From the NCBI RefSeq assembly GCF_030674635.1, contig NZ_CP089978.1, positions 1,054,001 to 1,118,000 of the forward strand: 64,000 nt of DNA, in the 5' to 3' direction. Of the stretch, positions 8,496 to 18,763 are shown in pieces. Made by a program: the position numbers and the translations under genes. The stretch is from Moraxella sp. ZY210820. Its GTDB lineage: Bacteria; Pseudomonadota; Gammaproteobacteria; Pseudomonadales; Moraxellaceae. Each line of letters begins with the position of its first letter. Positions within the stretch are counted from its first letter, which is position 1. The notes beneath the pieces are model-generated. The model was not told the origin of the DNA. It did no database searches and saw only the letters and a program-made list of their open reading frames with translations.

Positions 8496-8828
8496 TGCAG
8501 TTTAGCCTTTTAATATTTTGCAATATTATCAATAAATTATAGCATTAAATTAAGAATAATCTAACGATAATTAATTGTAGTACAGAGTAATTTCATAAAA
8601 TATAATAAGATATTGATTTTGAATGAATTATTATTTGGGGTGTTTGATGAATGATTTAATAAAATCAATAAGTTAAATCAATCATGTAATTGGTTTAATT
8701 TTTATCATAAAATAAAGTTACTCTGATTTATTTAGTGCTATTATCTCGCAATTTTTTGTTTCAAATCTAGCAGAAATCTGTTATCTTTATGTATGGATTA
8801 TAGAGTGAATACATAGCGGGGAAATTCT
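8496..8828. other. Non-coding divergent promoter region between dusC and pyrB
   Basis: These 333 bp separate divergent genes and hold no ORF of note. The pyrB side ends with an untranslated leader carrying GCGGGGAAATTCT before the ATG. No convincing attenuator hairpin or PyrR-type leader is visible. Confidence 0.5.
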
Positions 8829-9833
8829 ATGTCGCATATTGCTGCTTTACATACACCAAGTCAAATTCAATTAAATTCTCATGGGAATTTAAAGCATTTT
8901 TTAACTACAGAAGGCTTATCTAAAGACTTATTAGTTAAGATTTTAGATACTGCAGATAGTTTTATTGATGAAAATAATCAATTAAAAAATAGTCCATTAC
9001 TAGAAGGACGCACGGTAATGAATCTATTTTTTGAAAATTCAACACGTACACGTATGACATTTGAAGCTGCTGCTAAGCGTTTATCTGCCAATGTATTAAA
9101 TATTGATATTGCACGCTCAAGTACCAATAAAGGCGAAACTTTACGTGATACTTTGTGGAATTTAGAAGCAATGGCAGCAGATATTTTTGTTGTACGTCAT
9201 GGGTCGTCAGGTGCGGCCCATTTTATTGCTCAGCAAGTTTGTCCAAATGTTGCCATTATTAATGCTGGAGATGGTCGTCATGCTCACCCAACACAAGCCA
9301 TGTTGGATATGCTGACCATTCGCCGTGAAACGCAAAAGCCATTTTCTGACATGAGTATTGCTATTATTGGCGATATTAAACATTCACGTGTGGCTCGTTC
9401 GAATATTGCAGCATTACAAACATTAGGTTGTAAAGATATTCGTGTGATTGCACCAAATACCTTATTACCAGCAGGTTTTGCAGAATATGGTAGTCATGTG
9501 CGTTTAGTGAATAATATGGATGAAGGTGTAAAAGATTGCGATGTTGTGATTGCCTTGCGTATTCAAAATGAGCGTATTGATTCTCCTGCTTTATCATCAC
9601 CACAAGAATTTTTTAAAACTTTTGGTTTAGACGAACGCCGTGTAAAATTAGCCAAACCTGATTGTATTGTCATGCACCCAGGTCCAATGAATCGTGGAGT
9701 AGAAATTGCTTCTAGTGTAGCTGATGGTGAGCAATCAGTGATTTTAAAACAAGTAACTAATGGTATTGCTGTGCGTATGGCGGTTCTTGCTTTATCAATG
9801 CAAGGGCAATTACAAGAAAATGGTCGAGTATAA
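8829..9833 (+). CDS. pyrB: Aspartate carbamoyltransferase catalytic chain
   Basis: PyrB condenses carbamoyl phosphate and aspartate in the first committed step of pyrimidine synthesis. The carbamoyl-phosphate site [18 protein letters not shown] (about residues 68-85), HPTQAMLD (about 153) and the late [11 protein letters not shown] are all intact, and the 334-residue length fits the large class A (Pseudomonas-type) catalytic chains. There is no pyrI. The dihydroorotase-like pyrC' starts 12 bp downstream, as in Pseudomonas and Acinetobacter, where the two proteins form a dodecameric complex. Confidence 0.97.
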   Translation: MSHIAALHTPSQIQLNSHGNLKHFLTTEGLSKDLLVKILDTADSFIDENNQLKNSPLLEGRTVMNLFFENSTRTRMTFEAAAKRLSANVLNIDIARSSTNKGETLRDTLWNLEAMAADIFVVRHGSSGAAHFIAQQVCPNVAIINAGDGRHAHPTQAMLDMLTIRRETQKPFSDMSIAIIGDIKHSRVARSNIAALQTLGCKDIRVIAPNTLLPAGFAEYGSHVRLVNNMDEGVKDCDVVIALRIQNERIDSPALSSPQEFFKTFGLDERRVKLAKPDCIVMHPGPMNRGVEIASSVADGEQSVILKQVTNGIAVRMAVLALSMQGQLQENGRV

Positions 9834-9845
9834 GGGGTGAGGCAA

Positions 9846-11072
9846 ATGATTAAAATAGAAAATGTACGTGTATTAAATCCGCTTGATAAAACTGATGAAG
9901 TAAAAACAGTTTATATTCATAATGGGCAGTTGGTTGATGAACATTTTGCTTATATTCATACCACATTAGATGGTACAGGGCAATGGTTAATACCAACGAT
10001 GGTTGATTTATGTGCTAATATGCGTGAACCAGGACAGCAGCAACATGGTACATTACAATCTGAAGGGACAGCAGCTCGTGAAAATGGGATTTTACACATT
10101 GTTAATCCGCCAGATTCGCCAATTATTCAAGATAATGGGGCATTAATTAGTGGTTTGCAAGAAAAAGCATGGGCTGATGCTCAAGTTTATTTGCATATTA
10201 TTGGGGCACTAACACAAGGCTTAAAAGGTAAACAACCTGCAAATATGGCAGGATTGAAAAAAGGTGGTTGTATTGCAGTTTCTAATGCTTATGCACCATT
10301 TGAAAATGATGATGTAATTATCCGTACTTTGGAATATGCAGCAGGTTTAGATTTAACAGTAGTATTTTATCCTGAAGAGGCTGAAATTGCTAAAGATGGT
10401 TGTGTGCATCAAGGTTTTACTGCTTCACGTCAAGGCTTGCCGACTATTCCAACGTTAGCAGAAACAGTTGCTGTTGCGAAATATTTATTGATGGTGGAAG
10501 CAACAGGCGTTAAAGCACACTTTGGTTTATTATCTTGCGGTGCTTCGGTTGATTTAATTCGTATTGCTAAACAAAATGGTTTAAAAGTTACTGCAGATGT
10601 AGCAATTCATCAATTACATTTAACAGAAAGTATTACTGATGGTTTTAATAGTTTGGCTCATGTGCGTCCACCATTGCGTGCTGAATCTGACTGTGATTTA
10701 TTACGTAAAGGGGTACAACAAGGTGTAATTGATGCCATTTGTAGTCATCACGAACCGCTTAATTCATCGGCAAAAATGGCACCATTTGCTGAAACGCAAG
10801 CAGGTATTAGTAGTTTTGATAGTTTTGTGGCATTGGGTGTATCTTTAGTGGAACAAGGTTTATTAACGCCATTGCAATGGGTTGAAACAGTAACGATTAA
10901 ACCTGCACAGATTGCTAACATAGTTGATGATTGGATAAAACAACATGGTTGGGTATTAATTGATCCTACACAAAAATGGACATTAAACTCACAAAATATG
11001 CATTCCAAAGGTAAAAATACACCATTAATCAATTGTGAATTAATGGGTAAAACAGTTAAAGTTTTTGTTTAA
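9846..11072 (+). CDS. pyrC': Non-catalytic dihydroorotase homologue PyrC' (aspartate carbamoyltransferase partner)
   Basis: This is a 408-residue amidohydrolase-fold protein. The metal-binding HxH of active dihydroorotases is replaced: the segment that normally reads DLHVHLREPG is DLCANMREPG here, so zinc cannot be bound as usual. In Pseudomonas putida the equivalent pyrC' product is inactive as a dihydroorotase but is needed for assembly and activity of aspartate carbamoyltransferase. The same structural role is inferred here, so a true PyrC must lie elsewhere in the genome. I prefer the ATG at 9846, with AAGGGG 8 nt upstream; a GTG at 9837 is also possible. Confidence 0.93.
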   Translation: MIKIENVRVLNPLDKTDEVKTVYIHNGQLVDEHFAYIHTTLDGTGQWLIPTMVDLCANMREPGQQQHGTLQSEGTAARENGILHIVNPPDSPIIQDNGALISGLQEKAWADAQVYLHIIGALTQGLKGKQPANMAGLKKGGCIAVSNAYAPFENDDVIIRTLEYAAGLDLTVVFYPEEAEIAKDGCVHQGFTASRQGLPTIPTLAETVAVAKYLLMVEATGVKAHFGLLSCGASVDLIRIAKQNGLKVTADVAIHQLHLTESITDGFNSLAHVRPPLRAESDCDLLRKGVQQGVIDAICSHHEPLNSSAKMAPFAETQAGISSFDSFVALGVSLVEQGLLTPLQWVETVTIKPAQIANIVDDWIKQHGWVLIDPTQKWTLNSQNMHSKGKNTPLINCELMGKTVKVFV

Positions 11073-11092
11073 TTTATATCCATTATAAACAA

Positions 11093-11120
11093 AATAGGCA
11101 TAAAATGATTTATGCCTATT
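11093..11120. terminator. Hairpin after pyrC', probable terminator
   Basis: A perfect 12-bp stem (AATAGGCATAAA / TTTATGCCTATT) with a 4-nt loop lies 21 bp past the pyrC' stop. No clear U-tract follows on the plus strand, so termination may be partial. Confidence 0.6.
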
Positions 11121-11247
11121 GCTTGATTGTTCAATAGCGAGATATTTATAATAGAAATTGTATCTTTTGTGAATTTTTTCACATTTTCTGATTAATTTTG
11201 TTAGATTTTTAATATAATTTACGCTAAAATAATAAGGAGAATTTTGT

Positions 11248-11370
11248 ATGATAGCTTATTTTACCTTCTGGAAAAATAAGACAGTTTTTCAATATGTGGG
11301 GTTAGGTTTAACATGTTTACCATTGTGGGTGCAGATGCACATTCATCTTTTAAACAATCACAGCTTTTAA
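11248..11370 (+). CDS. Possible 40-codon leader ORF overlapping the purL start
   Basis: ATG at 11248 follows a perfect Shine-Dalgarno sequence (AAGGAGA, 11234-11240) at good spacing and opens a 40-codon frame that runs 58 bp into purL in another frame. The peptide ([14 protein letters not shown], then hydrophobic residues and a His/Asn-rich end) is not recognisable. purL itself has only a modest AGG site at 11304-11306. The leader may be translated and tune purL initiation, or the strong site may be accidental; sequence alone cannot decide. Confidence 0.35.
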   Translation: MIAYFTFWKNKTVFQYVGLGLTCLPLWVQMHIHLLNNHSF

Positions 11371-14300
11371 CACGATTACAATCAATTGATAATCAGGTAC
11401 AAGATATTAAAAGTCAATGGATTTATTTTTTTGATACGTCTTACTTAAATGAACAGCAACATGAGACGGCTATTCAATTATTGAACGATGGGCAGAAATA
11501 CGAATTATATCGTACGAGTGAAGATGAAATACAGGTATTGATAACACCACGTATAGGAACGATTTCACCTTGGTGTTCAAAAGCAACTGATATTTTTAAA
11601 AATTGTGGTATTAATATTGAGCGTATTGAACGTGGTATTTTATATACCTTAAAGGGAATTGAACAACTTTCAACAGAATTAAAATTAGCCTTACATGACC
11701 GCATGACTGAAAGTGTGTTTAACAATATAAATGAGGCTGAATCTTTATTCCAAGAAAGTGAACCTAAACCGTTAAATAGTATTAATATTTTAGAAGAAGG
11801 GAAATATGCTTTAAAACAAGCCAATATTGAATTTGGTTTTGCTTTATCTGAACAAGAAATTGATTATTTATATGATGCTTTCAAGGAGTTAGGGCGTAAT
11901 CCACATGATATTGAATTGATGATGTTTGCTCAAGCAAATTCAGAGCATTGTCGTCATAAAATCTTTAATGCTGAATGGACGATTGATGGTGAAAAACAAC
12001 CATTATCATTGTTCCAAATGATTAAAAATACGCATAAAATGTCGCCAACCGATGTATTATCAGCGTATAAAGATAATGCGTCTGTGATTACAGGTTTTGA
12101 TGCTCCACGTTTTTATCCAACTCCAAATAAAGATGGTCAATATGTGTACAATCATCATCCACAAGAAACGCATATTTTAATGAAAGTGGAAACCCATAAC
12201 CATCCAACAGCGATTTCTCCTTTTGCAGGAGCTGCAACGGGTTCTGGTGGAGAAATCCGTGATGAAGGTGCAACGGGTCGTGGTGGTAAACCAAAAGCTG
12301 GTTTAACAGGCTTTACGGTTTCAAATTTAAATATTCCTAATTTTGAACAACCATGGGAAGAGCAATACGGTAAACCAAGTCGTATGGCATCGCCATTACA
12401 AATTATGATTGATGGACCTTTGGGTGGAGCTGCATTTAATAATGAATTTGGTCGTCCTAACTTAAATGGTTATTTCCGTACGTTTGAGCAAAATGTTAAT
12501 GGTGAAGTAAAAGGTTTCCATAAGCCAATCATGATTGCAGGTGGCTATGGTAATATCAATGCTGAACATGTGGAAAAAAATGATATTCAAGCGGGCGATT
12601 TATTAGTCGTTTTAGGTGGGCCAGCGATGTTAATTGGTCTAGGTGGTGGTGCTGCTTCATCTGTGGATAGTGGTACGATGGGCGAAAGTTTAGATTTTGC
12701 ATCAGTACAACGTGAAAACCCAGAAATGGAACGCCGTTGTCAAGAAGTGATTGATACTTGTTGGCGATTGGGTGAACAAAACCCCATTGTTTCTATTCAT
12801 GATGTGGGTGCAGGTGGTTTGTCTAATGCCATGCCTGAATTGGTCAATGACCATGAATTAGGTGCAATATTGAATTTGCGTAAAATTCCATCATTAGAAA
12901 AGGGCATGAGTCCGATGGAAATTTGGTCAAATGAAGCACAAGAACGTTATGTATTAGCAATTCGTCCATCATCATTATCAGTATTTGAAAATATTTGTGA
13001 GCGTGAGCGTTGCCCATTTGCGGTGTTAGGTAAAGCAACAGCAGAGCGTCATTTAACGGTTGAAGACCCATTATTTCAAAATAATGCGGTAGATATGCCA
13101 ATGCAAGTGATGTTAGGCGGTACACCACGTATGCAACGTTCATTTGACCGTATTGAACGTCAAGGAGATGATTTTGACCCATATACGCTTGATTTAAAAG
13201 ATGCGATTTTCCGTGTACTTAAAAATCCAACGGTTGCTTCAAAATCATTCTTAATTACCATTGGAGACCGTTCCATTACAGGCATGGTTGCACGAGACCA
13301 AATGGTTGGACGTTGGCAAGTTCCTGTAGCAGATTGTGCGGTTACAACAACCAATTTACAAGATTATACAGGTGAAGCGATGGCGATGGGTGAGCGTCCA
13401 CCTGTGGCATTATTAAATCCATCAGCATCGGCACGTTTAGCGGTTGCAGAAGCAATTACTAATATTGCTAGTGCTAGTATTGAAAAAATTGGTGATATTA
13501 AATTATCTGCAAACTGGATGGCAGCAGCAGGACAAACTGGCGAAGACCAAGCCTTATTTGAAGCAGTAAAAACGATTGGTATGGAAATTTGCCCAGCCTT
13601 AGATATTGCTATTCCTGTAGGTAAAGATTCGCTTTCTATGCGTACTACTTGGCAAGATAATGGGGAAGATAAATCAGTAACATCGCCATTGTCGTTAATT
13701 ATCACGGCTTTTGCACCTGTGCAAGATGTGCGTAAAACTTTAACACCTGAATTAAAAAATGTTGAAGAGAGTGTACTGGTTCGTATTGACTTATCTCGTG
13801 GTCAATTCCGTTTAGGTGGTTCGATTTTAGCTCAAGTATATCAAAAGATTGGTGCGGAAAGTCCTGATGTTGATGATTTTGAAGATTTACGTCATTTGTT
13901 TGAATTGGTACAAGATTGGAATGAGCGTGATCTGATTTTAGCTTATCATGATATTGGCGATGGTGGTTTATTAGCGACAGTTGTAGAAATGATGTTTACT
14001 TCACGTTTGGGTGTGGAATTAATAGAACATCGTATTGAAGCATTATTTGCGGAAGAAATTGGTGCTGTAGTACAGTTAAGGAAGGAAGATTGGCAACAAA
14101 TTCAAACCGAACTCAATATGAGTACCTTAAATGATTGTATTGATGTGATTGGTTATGTCAATGATACTGACACTTTATTGGTTGATGATTTAACGTTAAA
14201 ACGTGTAGAATTGCAACAAGCATGGGCAAGTGTATCGCACCAAATCCAACGTTTGCGTGATAATGCAGAAACAGCTGATCAAGAATTTGCCTTGATTAGT

Positions 14301-15152
14301 GATAATAGCCATCAAGGTTTAATTGCACAAGTAACCTATGATTTAAATGAGCAAATCGAAGCACCATTTATCAATATCCGCCGTCCAAATATGGCAATTT
14401 TGCGTGAGCAGGGGGTCAATGGTCATATTGAAATGGCTGCAGCTTTTGATAAAGTTGGCTTTAATGCAGTTGATGTACATATGAGTGATTTATTATCAGG
14501 TCGTGTACAACTTGCTGATTTTGAAGGTTTAGTGGCGTGTGGTGGTTTCTCTTATGGCGATGTGCTTGGTGCTGGTGGTGGTTGGGCAAAATCAATTTTG
14601 TTAAATCCACAATTACGTGATCAGTTTAAGAAATTTTTCCATCGTCCTGAAACATTTACTTTAGGTGTGTGTAATGGCTGTCAAATGGTTTCACAACTTG
14701 CATCGTTAATTCCGGGTGCGGAGCATTGGGGACGTTTCCATCGTAATACATCAGAAGTATTTGAAGCACGTGTTGCCAATGTACGTGTAGAAAAATCGGC
14801 TTCTGTTTTATTACAAGGTATGGAAGGTTCGATTTTGCCAATCGCAGTGGCTCATGGCGAAGGTCGTTTGGTTGTTGCTGATGAGAGTCTGCAACAAATG
14901 AAATACGATAATCAAATTGTATTGCGTTATGTTGATAGTGCAGGTAATCCAACACAACATTATCCTTTAAATCCAAATGGTTCTCCAGAAGGGATTACAG
15001 GCTTAACCTCTAAAGATGGTCGTGCAACAGTCATGATGCCACACCCAGAGCGTAATTTCCGTGCTATTCAACATTCATGGAAGCCTGAAGATTGGGATAA
15101 AGATGGTGCTTGGTTGCGTATGTTCCGTAATGCACGAGTATTTGTAGGTTAA
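11313..15152 (+). CDS. purL: Phosphoribosylformylglycinamidine synthase, large single-chain form
   Basis: PurL makes formylglycinamidine ribonucleotide from FGAR, ATP and glutamine, the fourth step of purine synthesis. At 1279 residues this is the fused gammaproteobacterial form: an N-terminal domain, a linker, two AIR-synthase-like halves ([17 protein letters not shown] near 210, [14 protein letters not shown] near 292), and a C-terminal class I glutaminase with the nucleophile in GVCNGCQM (near residue 1119) and HPERN near 1243. The start [19 protein letters not shown] matches the usual PurL beginning. It stands alone between two hairpins, and its start is overlapped by a short leader ORF. 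Confidence 0.97.
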   Translation: MFTIVGADAHSSFKQSQLLTRLQSIDNQVQDIKSQWIYFFDTSYLNEQQHETAIQLLNDGQKYELYRTSEDEIQVLITPRIGTISPWCSKATDIFKNCGINIERIERGILYTLKGIEQLSTELKLALHDRMTESVFNNINEAESLFQESEPKPLNSINILEEGKYALKQANIEFGFALSEQEIDYLYDAFKELGRNPHDIELMMFAQANSEHCRHKIFNAEWTIDGEKQPLSLFQMIKNTHKMSPTDVLSAYKDNASVITGFDAPRFYPTPNKDGQYVYNHHPQETHILMKVETHNHPTAISPFAGAATGSGGEIRDEGATGRGGKPKAGLTGFTVSNLNIPNFEQPWEEQYGKPSRMASPLQIMIDGPLGGAAFNNEFGRPNLNGYFRTFEQNVNGEVKGFHKPIMIAGGYGNINAEHVEKNDIQAGDLLVVLGGPAMLIGLGGGAASSVDSGTMGESLDFASVQRENPEMERRCQEVIDTCWRLGEQNPIVSIHDVGAGGLSNAMPELVNDHELGAILNLRKIPSLEKGMSPMEIWSNEAQERYVLAIRPSSLSVFENICERERCPFAVLGKATAERHLTVEDPLFQNNAVDMPMQVMLGGTPRMQRSFDRIERQGDDFDPYTLDLKDAIFRVLKNPTVASKSFLITIGDRSITGMVARDQMVGRWQVPVADCAVTTTNLQDYTGEAMAMGERPPVALLNPSASARLAVAEAITNIASASIEKIGDIKLSANWMAAAGQTGEDQALFEAVKTIGMEICPALDIAIPVGKDSLSMRTTWQDNGEDKSVTSPLSLIITAFAPVQDVRKTLTPELKNVEESVLVRIDLSRGQFRLGGSILAQVYQKIGAESPDVDDFEDLRHLFELVQDWNERDLILAYHDIGDGGLLATVVEMMFTSRLGVELIEHRIEALFAEEIGAVVQLRKEDWQQIQTELNMSTLNDCIDVIGYVNDTDTLLVDDLTLKRVELQQAWASVSHQIQRLRDNAETADQEFALISDNSHQGLIAQVTYDLNEQIEAPFINIRRPNMAILREQGVNGHIEMAAAFDKVGFNAVDVHMSDLLSGRVQLADFEGLVACGGFSYGDVLGAGGGWAKSILLNPQLRDQFKKFFHRPETFTLGVCNGCQMVSQLASLIPGAEHWGRFHRNTSEVFEARVANVRVEKSASVLLQGMEGSILPIAVAHGEGRLVVADESLQQMKYDNQIVLRYVDSAGNPTQHYPLNPNGSPEGITGLTSKDGRATVMMPHPERNFRAIQHSWKPEDWDKDGAWLRMFRNARVFVG

Positions 15153-15161
15153 TTCAATATA

Positions 15162-15192
15162 AAATAGCTAAATTATTGATTTAGCTATTTTT
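15162..15192 (+). terminator. Rho-independent terminator of purL
   Basis: An 11-bp perfect stem (AAATAGCTAAA / TTTAGCTATTT) with a 7-nt loop ends in TTTTT, starting 10 bp after the purL stop codon. Confidence 0.85.
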
Positions 15193-15250
15193 ATTTGGAT
15201 AGTAAATGGCGTATTTATAATTGCTGTGACAACATATTTATTATATATTA

Positions 15251-15402
15251 ACGTGAATTCAGCTTAAATTGTATATTATAACTTATTGAAATATAAAGAT
15301 TGAGTGAGGTGCGTAGTACGCACCTTACGAGTAGAAATCTATGTCATTTATACCTTTAATATTAATTAAATAGTTACACTCAAAAATGCTCTAAACTCAC
15401 GT
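15251..15402. mobile_element. MITE-like element, copy A, with 7-bp direct repeats
   Basis: This 152-bp non-coding element begins ACGTGAATTCAGC and ends GCTCTAAACTCACGT, giving imperfect terminal inverted repeats. It is bounded by the direct repeat TATATTA (15244-15250 and 15403-15409), as expected of a target-site duplication. Its centre holds the 17-base palindrome GGTGCGTAGTACGCACC (15308-15324). The last bases supply the final sense codon and the stop codon of rsmE. Related copies are at 56699-56877, 32040-32134 and 18442-18565. No transposase is encoded, so mobility would depend on an enzyme elsewhere. Confidence 0.75.
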
Positions 15403-16122
15403 TATATTAATATCATTTAACATATTTAAAATACTTAACGCTACAACAGGAGCGGTTTCTGTACGTAGTACACGGTCGCCAATCGTCCATGATTGAAAGC
15501 CATGTTGATGGGTGAAATCAATTTCTGCTTGACTTAAACCACCTTCAGCACCAATCAATAAAGCAATGTGATTGGGTAATGGTTTTGGGAAATTTACTTT
15601 ACCATCACTTAATGCCATTACTAATTTTAAGTCAGCTTGTACATTAGGAACCCATTGTTCTAAACTTGTAGGCTCAATAATTTGAGGTACAATATTTAAA
15701 CCACATTGTTCACAAGCCGCAATGGCTACACCTTGCCAATGTTCAATTTTTTTTTGGTCTCGGTCATATTTCAAACGCATTTCACAGCGTTCGCTGGTTA
15801 AAAGTTGAATATGACGCACGCCTAATTCAGTTGATTTTTGAACGGCATAATCCATACGGTCGCCTTTACTCATGACTAGACCGATAGTAACATTAAAAGC
15901 TAATGTACGATTAATAGGGTTATAATCTAAAATATGAACTTGAGCATTTTTTTTATTGATTTCATTTAATTCTACGAGATATTCACCACCTTGACCATTA
16001 AATAAAATTGCTTGCTCACCGATTTTGGCACGCAATACACGTGTCCAATGATGAAATACATTCTCTGGAAGTTGTATCGATTGTGCAACGTGTAAAGATA
16101 ATGGCACATAAAAACGGTTCAT
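15397..16122 (-). CDS. rsmE: 16S rRNA (uracil(1498)-N3)-methyltransferase
   Basis: RsmE methylates N3 of U1498 in 16S rRNA. The 241-residue protein has an N-terminal PUA-like domain and a C-terminal SPOUT (trefoil knot) methyltransferase domain with the family motifs KGDRMDYAVQKSTELGV, AIAACEQCGLN, LLIGAEGGLSQAEI and GDRVLRTETAPV. The gene end is unusual: the last codon (Thr) and the TGA lie inside a MITE-like element. Removing the element and one copy of its TATATTA repeat would give a TAA right after the preceding Ile codon, so the insertion changed the protein by only one residue. It is downstream of csrA but separated from it by a terminator. Confidence 0.95.
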   Translation of the reverse strand: MNRFYVPLSLHVAQSIQLPENVFHHWTRVLRAKIGEQAILFNGQGGEYLVELNEINKKNAQVHILDYNPINRTLAFNVTIGLVMSKGDRMDYAVQKSTELGVRHIQLLTSERCEMRLKYDRDQKKIEHWQGVAIAACEQCGLNIVPQIIEPTSLEQWVPNVQADLKLVMALSDGKVNFPKPLPNHIALLIGAEGGLSQAEIDFTHQHGFQSWTIGDRVLRTETAPVVALSILNMLNDINIT

Positions 16123-16144
16123 AACAGAAATCTCAATAAAAAAA

Positions 16145-16168
16145 AACCGACTAGAAATTTAGTCGGTT
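16145..16168 (-). terminator. Rho-independent terminator of csrA
   Basis: A 9-bp stem (AACCGACTA / TAGTCGGTT) lies 41 bp past the csrA stop codon on the minus strand. The run of A residues just left of it (16137-16144) gives a U-tract in the csrA transcript. Confidence 0.85.
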
Positions 16169-16208
16169 ATATTTTAAAAAATGCAATCGTTTAAAGCAAG
16201 TGATTTAC

Positions 16209-16496
16209 TTAACGATATTGATTCCAACCCATATGATTCATCTGGTTTAATTGATTCATTTGATTATATGGATCTTCTTCGTAACCTTGTTGATAGCCTT
16301 GTTCTAAATGCTGTAAATGTTGGTGCATTGCACGCTCATGTTGGATACGTTGATAAATTTCTTCACGGTGTACAGAAATTTCCTTAGGTGCATTAACACC
16401 GATACGTACTTGATTACCTTTTACACCTAAAACAGTTACGCTTACTTGGTCGCCAATCATCAATGTTTCACCAACACGACGAGTTAAAATTAACAT
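16209..16496 (-). CDS. csrA: Carbon storage regulator CsrA with an extended C-terminal tail
   Basis: CsrA is a small dimeric RNA-binding protein that controls translation and mRNA stability by binding GGA motifs. The first 60 or so residues are canonical ([41 protein letters not shown]). The protein is 95 residues rather than the usual 60-65, and the extra tail is rich in Gln, Asn, Met and Tyr (repeated [15 protein letters not shown] units), typical of disordered tails in Moraxellaceae CsrA. The ATG at 16496 has an AGGAGC site at ideal spacing, which itself contains a GGA and could support autoregulation. It is separated from lysC upstream by 292 bp. Confidence 0.95.
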   Translation of the reverse strand: MLILTRRVGETLMIGDQVSVTVLGVKGNQVRIGVNAPKEISVHREEIYQRIQHERAMHQHLQHLEQGYQQGYEEDPYNQMNQLNQMNHMGWNQYR

Positions 16497-16689
16497 AAGA
16501 TTGCTCCTTTTATCTTGGAATATTGAACATTTATATTGAAAAATATCCAATACTTAGACATATTGTCAGATTAATGTGATAGTTCCAAAATTTGTGATTC
16601 ACGATTAATCCTAATCACATTTATCACCTTTTGGGTTAGGATTTGTCTCACAATCTTGGTAAGATTGTTACTTGCCTAAGTATAATAAC

Positions 16690-16718
16690 AGAACCACTAT
16701 AAAAAATATAGTGGTTCT
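16690..16718 (-). terminator. Hairpin downstream of lysC, probable terminator
   Basis: A perfect 12-bp stem (AGAACCACTATA / TATAGTGGTTCT) with a 5-nt loop lies 71 bp after the lysC stop on the minus strand. The flanking U-tract is poor, so termination strength is uncertain. Confidence 0.6.
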
Positions 16719-16788
16719 CTATAAAAATGTGATACATTTAACAAAAAATAATATTGAAATTTTATGTTATGTACATTAATTTTTCAAA

Positions 16789-18069
16789 TTAGGCACGAGC
16801 AGAACTCTCACCATGTTCACGGTCTAAGCCGAATGCTGTATGTAAAGTACGCACTGCAAGCTCTAAATATTTTTCATCAATTGCAACAGAAATCTTAATT
16901 TCAGAAGTCGTAATCATCAAAATATTAATGCTTTCTTTGGCAAGAGCGGTAAACATTTTACTTGCAACACCTGCATGAGAACGCATACCAACACCAACAA
17001 TTGATACTTTTACGATATCATTACGTGTAATCACTTCACGAGCGTTGATTTGTTTTGCAGTTTCTTCCAAAATACCTTTAGCCTTAGTAAAATCATTACG
17101 GTTTACGGTAAAGGTAAAGTCGGTCGTGCCATCTTCTTCAATATTTTGAATAATCATATCTACTTCGATATTGGCATCAGAAATTGGTGTTAAAATTTTT
17201 GATGCAATACCCGGCTCATCTGGTACGCCTAATACCGTTAATTTTGCTTCATCACGGTTAAATGCAATACCCGCAATAATTGGTTGTTCCATATCGTCTT
17301 CTGCCTCTGTTGTAATTAAAGTACCAACATTTTTTCTAAATTCATCATCAAATGCACCATCATCATCATTATCAAAACTTGATAATACACGCAATGGCAC
17401 GTTATATTTACCTGCAAATTCTACAGAACGAATTTGTAACACTTTTGAACCTAAAGATGCCATTTCTAGCATTTCTTTAAAGGAAATTCGATCAACTTTT
17501 TTTGCTTTTGGTGCAACACGAGGGTCGGTTGTATAAACACCATCAACATCGGTATAAATTTGACATTCATCTGCCTGTAATGCTGCTGCAAGAGCAACAC
17601 CCGTTGTATCAGAGCCACCACGACCTAATGTAGTGGTATTGCCCAAATCATCAACACCTTGAAAGCCAGCCACTACAATTACACGCCCTGCATCTAAATG
17701 TTCAGTCATAGCTTGAGTATCAATCGATTCAATACGTGCTTTAGTGAAGGCACTGTCAGTTTTAATACCAACTTGACGACCTGTCATTGATTGAGCTTCA
17801 ACACCTAAAGAGTTTAGAGCCATCGATAACATTGCAATCGTTACTTGCTCACCTGTAGAAACCATTTGGTCTAATTCACGAGGATTTGGGGTTTCTGTAA
17901 TTGCTTTTGCTAAAGCGAGTAAACGATTGGTTTCACCACTCATTGCCGATACTACGACAACTACTTTATGTCCATGGTCATGCCAGCGTTTTACACGGCG
18001 AGCGACATTTAAAATTCGCTCTGGTGTACCCATTGACGTACCACCATATTTTTGTACGATTAAAGCCAT
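16789..18069 (-). CDS. lysC: Aspartate kinase
   Basis: Aspartate kinase phosphorylates aspartate at the head of the lysine, threonine and methionine pathways. The 426-residue protein has the kinase domain (VQKYGGTSMGTPERI, then FQGVDDLGNTTTLGRGGSDTT and YTDVDGVYTTDPR) and two C-terminal ACT domains (near 265-340 and 345-415) for feedback inhibition by amino acids. The monofunctional length and layout match the Pseudomonas/Acinetobacter enzyme. It is followed by a hairpin and then csrA, an order common in this family. The initiating ATG is at 18069. Confidence 0.96.
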   Translation of the reverse strand: MALIVQKYGGTSMGTPERILNVARRVKRWHDHGHKVVVVVSAMSGETNRLLALAKAITETPNPRELDQMVSTGEQVTIAMLSMALNSLGVEAQSMTGRQVGIKTDSAFTKARIESIDTQAMTEHLDAGRVIVVAGFQGVDDLGNTTTLGRGGSDTTGVALAAALQADECQIYTDVDGVYTTDPRVAPKAKKVDRISFKEMLEMASLGSKVLQIRSVEFAGKYNVPLRVLSSFDNDDDGAFDDEFRKNVGTLITTEAEDDMEQPIIAGIAFNRDEAKLTVLGVPDEPGIASKILTPISDANIEVDMIIQNIEEDGTTDFTFTVNRNDFTKAKGILEETAKQINAREVITRNDIVKVSIVGVGMRSHAGVASKMFTALAKESINILMITTSEIKISVAIDEKYLELAVRTLHTAFGLDREHGESSARA

Positions 18070-18763
18070 AGCTATTCTTACTCTAAATCAAGAAATAGAA
18101 ATCAAAACTTTATTATTAAAGCATTTTTTACAATAAAAATAAAGTTAAAAATCAATTAAAAATATAGACTGTAAATGCTATGAGTAATTTTGTTTTATAA
18201 TATATTGATAAATATAAAATTTATTATAATATAGGAAATGTTAATTCTATTTCACAAAAATGGATAGCTTATAAAGTGTTAAAAGTGATATTATGTTGAT
18301 AGGTCATATAACTGATTGTATTTATTATAAAACAATATATATGATTGTAAAATTTAAATAAATATATTGTTTGTAAATAACAATTATATTCTCATTTTAT
18401 TGCATTATTTTTATCGTATAGTATATAATAAATTTAATTTGATGTGAGTTTGGTTTAATACATTTCATATAACTTATTGAAAATAAAATAATAAGCTAAA
18501 TTGAGTAATAGTTGAACTTACAAAAGAAGTTTTATTTCGATAAAAGCTTATAGATGGTCTGTTGCTAAACAATGTTTCTCAATCCTATGAGTGATAATCG
18601 CTTTTATTTATTATTAGAGCATTTTTATTTAATTACAGTAAGTTATCAATTTTATATAAGGTAAATTTGCTTAAAACATAAATAATCTATTATAAAATTG
18701 AGTTCAGAGTGAAGTTGTTATGATATAGCCATTCTTTTTGATAAAGATTTATTGAGGTTTTAT
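18070..18763. other. Long AT-rich non-coding gap between lysC and the BLUF gene
   Basis: No gene is supported in these 694 bp. They hold an 11-bp inverted repeat (AAACAATATAT at 18330-18340, ATATATTGTTT at 18362-18372) and a degenerate MITE copy from about 18442. The lysC promoter must be near the left end and the BLUF promoter near the right end, where GAGG (18754-18757) precedes the ATG. Confidence 0.5.
18442..18565. repeat. Degenerate copy C of the MITE-like family
   Basis: ATGTGAGTTTGG followed by ATAACTTATTGAAAATAAAA and later TTTCGATAAAAG matches copy B (56699-56877) block by block. The GGTGCGTA-type central palindrome and the right terminus are not recognisable, so the right boundary is approximate. 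Confidence 0.5.

Noticed and set aside
13364..13705. Long minus-strand open frames inside purL and other large genes
   Set aside because: They are antisense to strongly supported coding sequence, have no start signals and translate to compositionally odd proteins.
16497..16550. An N-terminal extension of CsrA ([18 protein letters not shown]...)
   Set aside because: CsrA is invariant in starting MLILTRR, and a strong AGGAGC site sits directly before that ATG.
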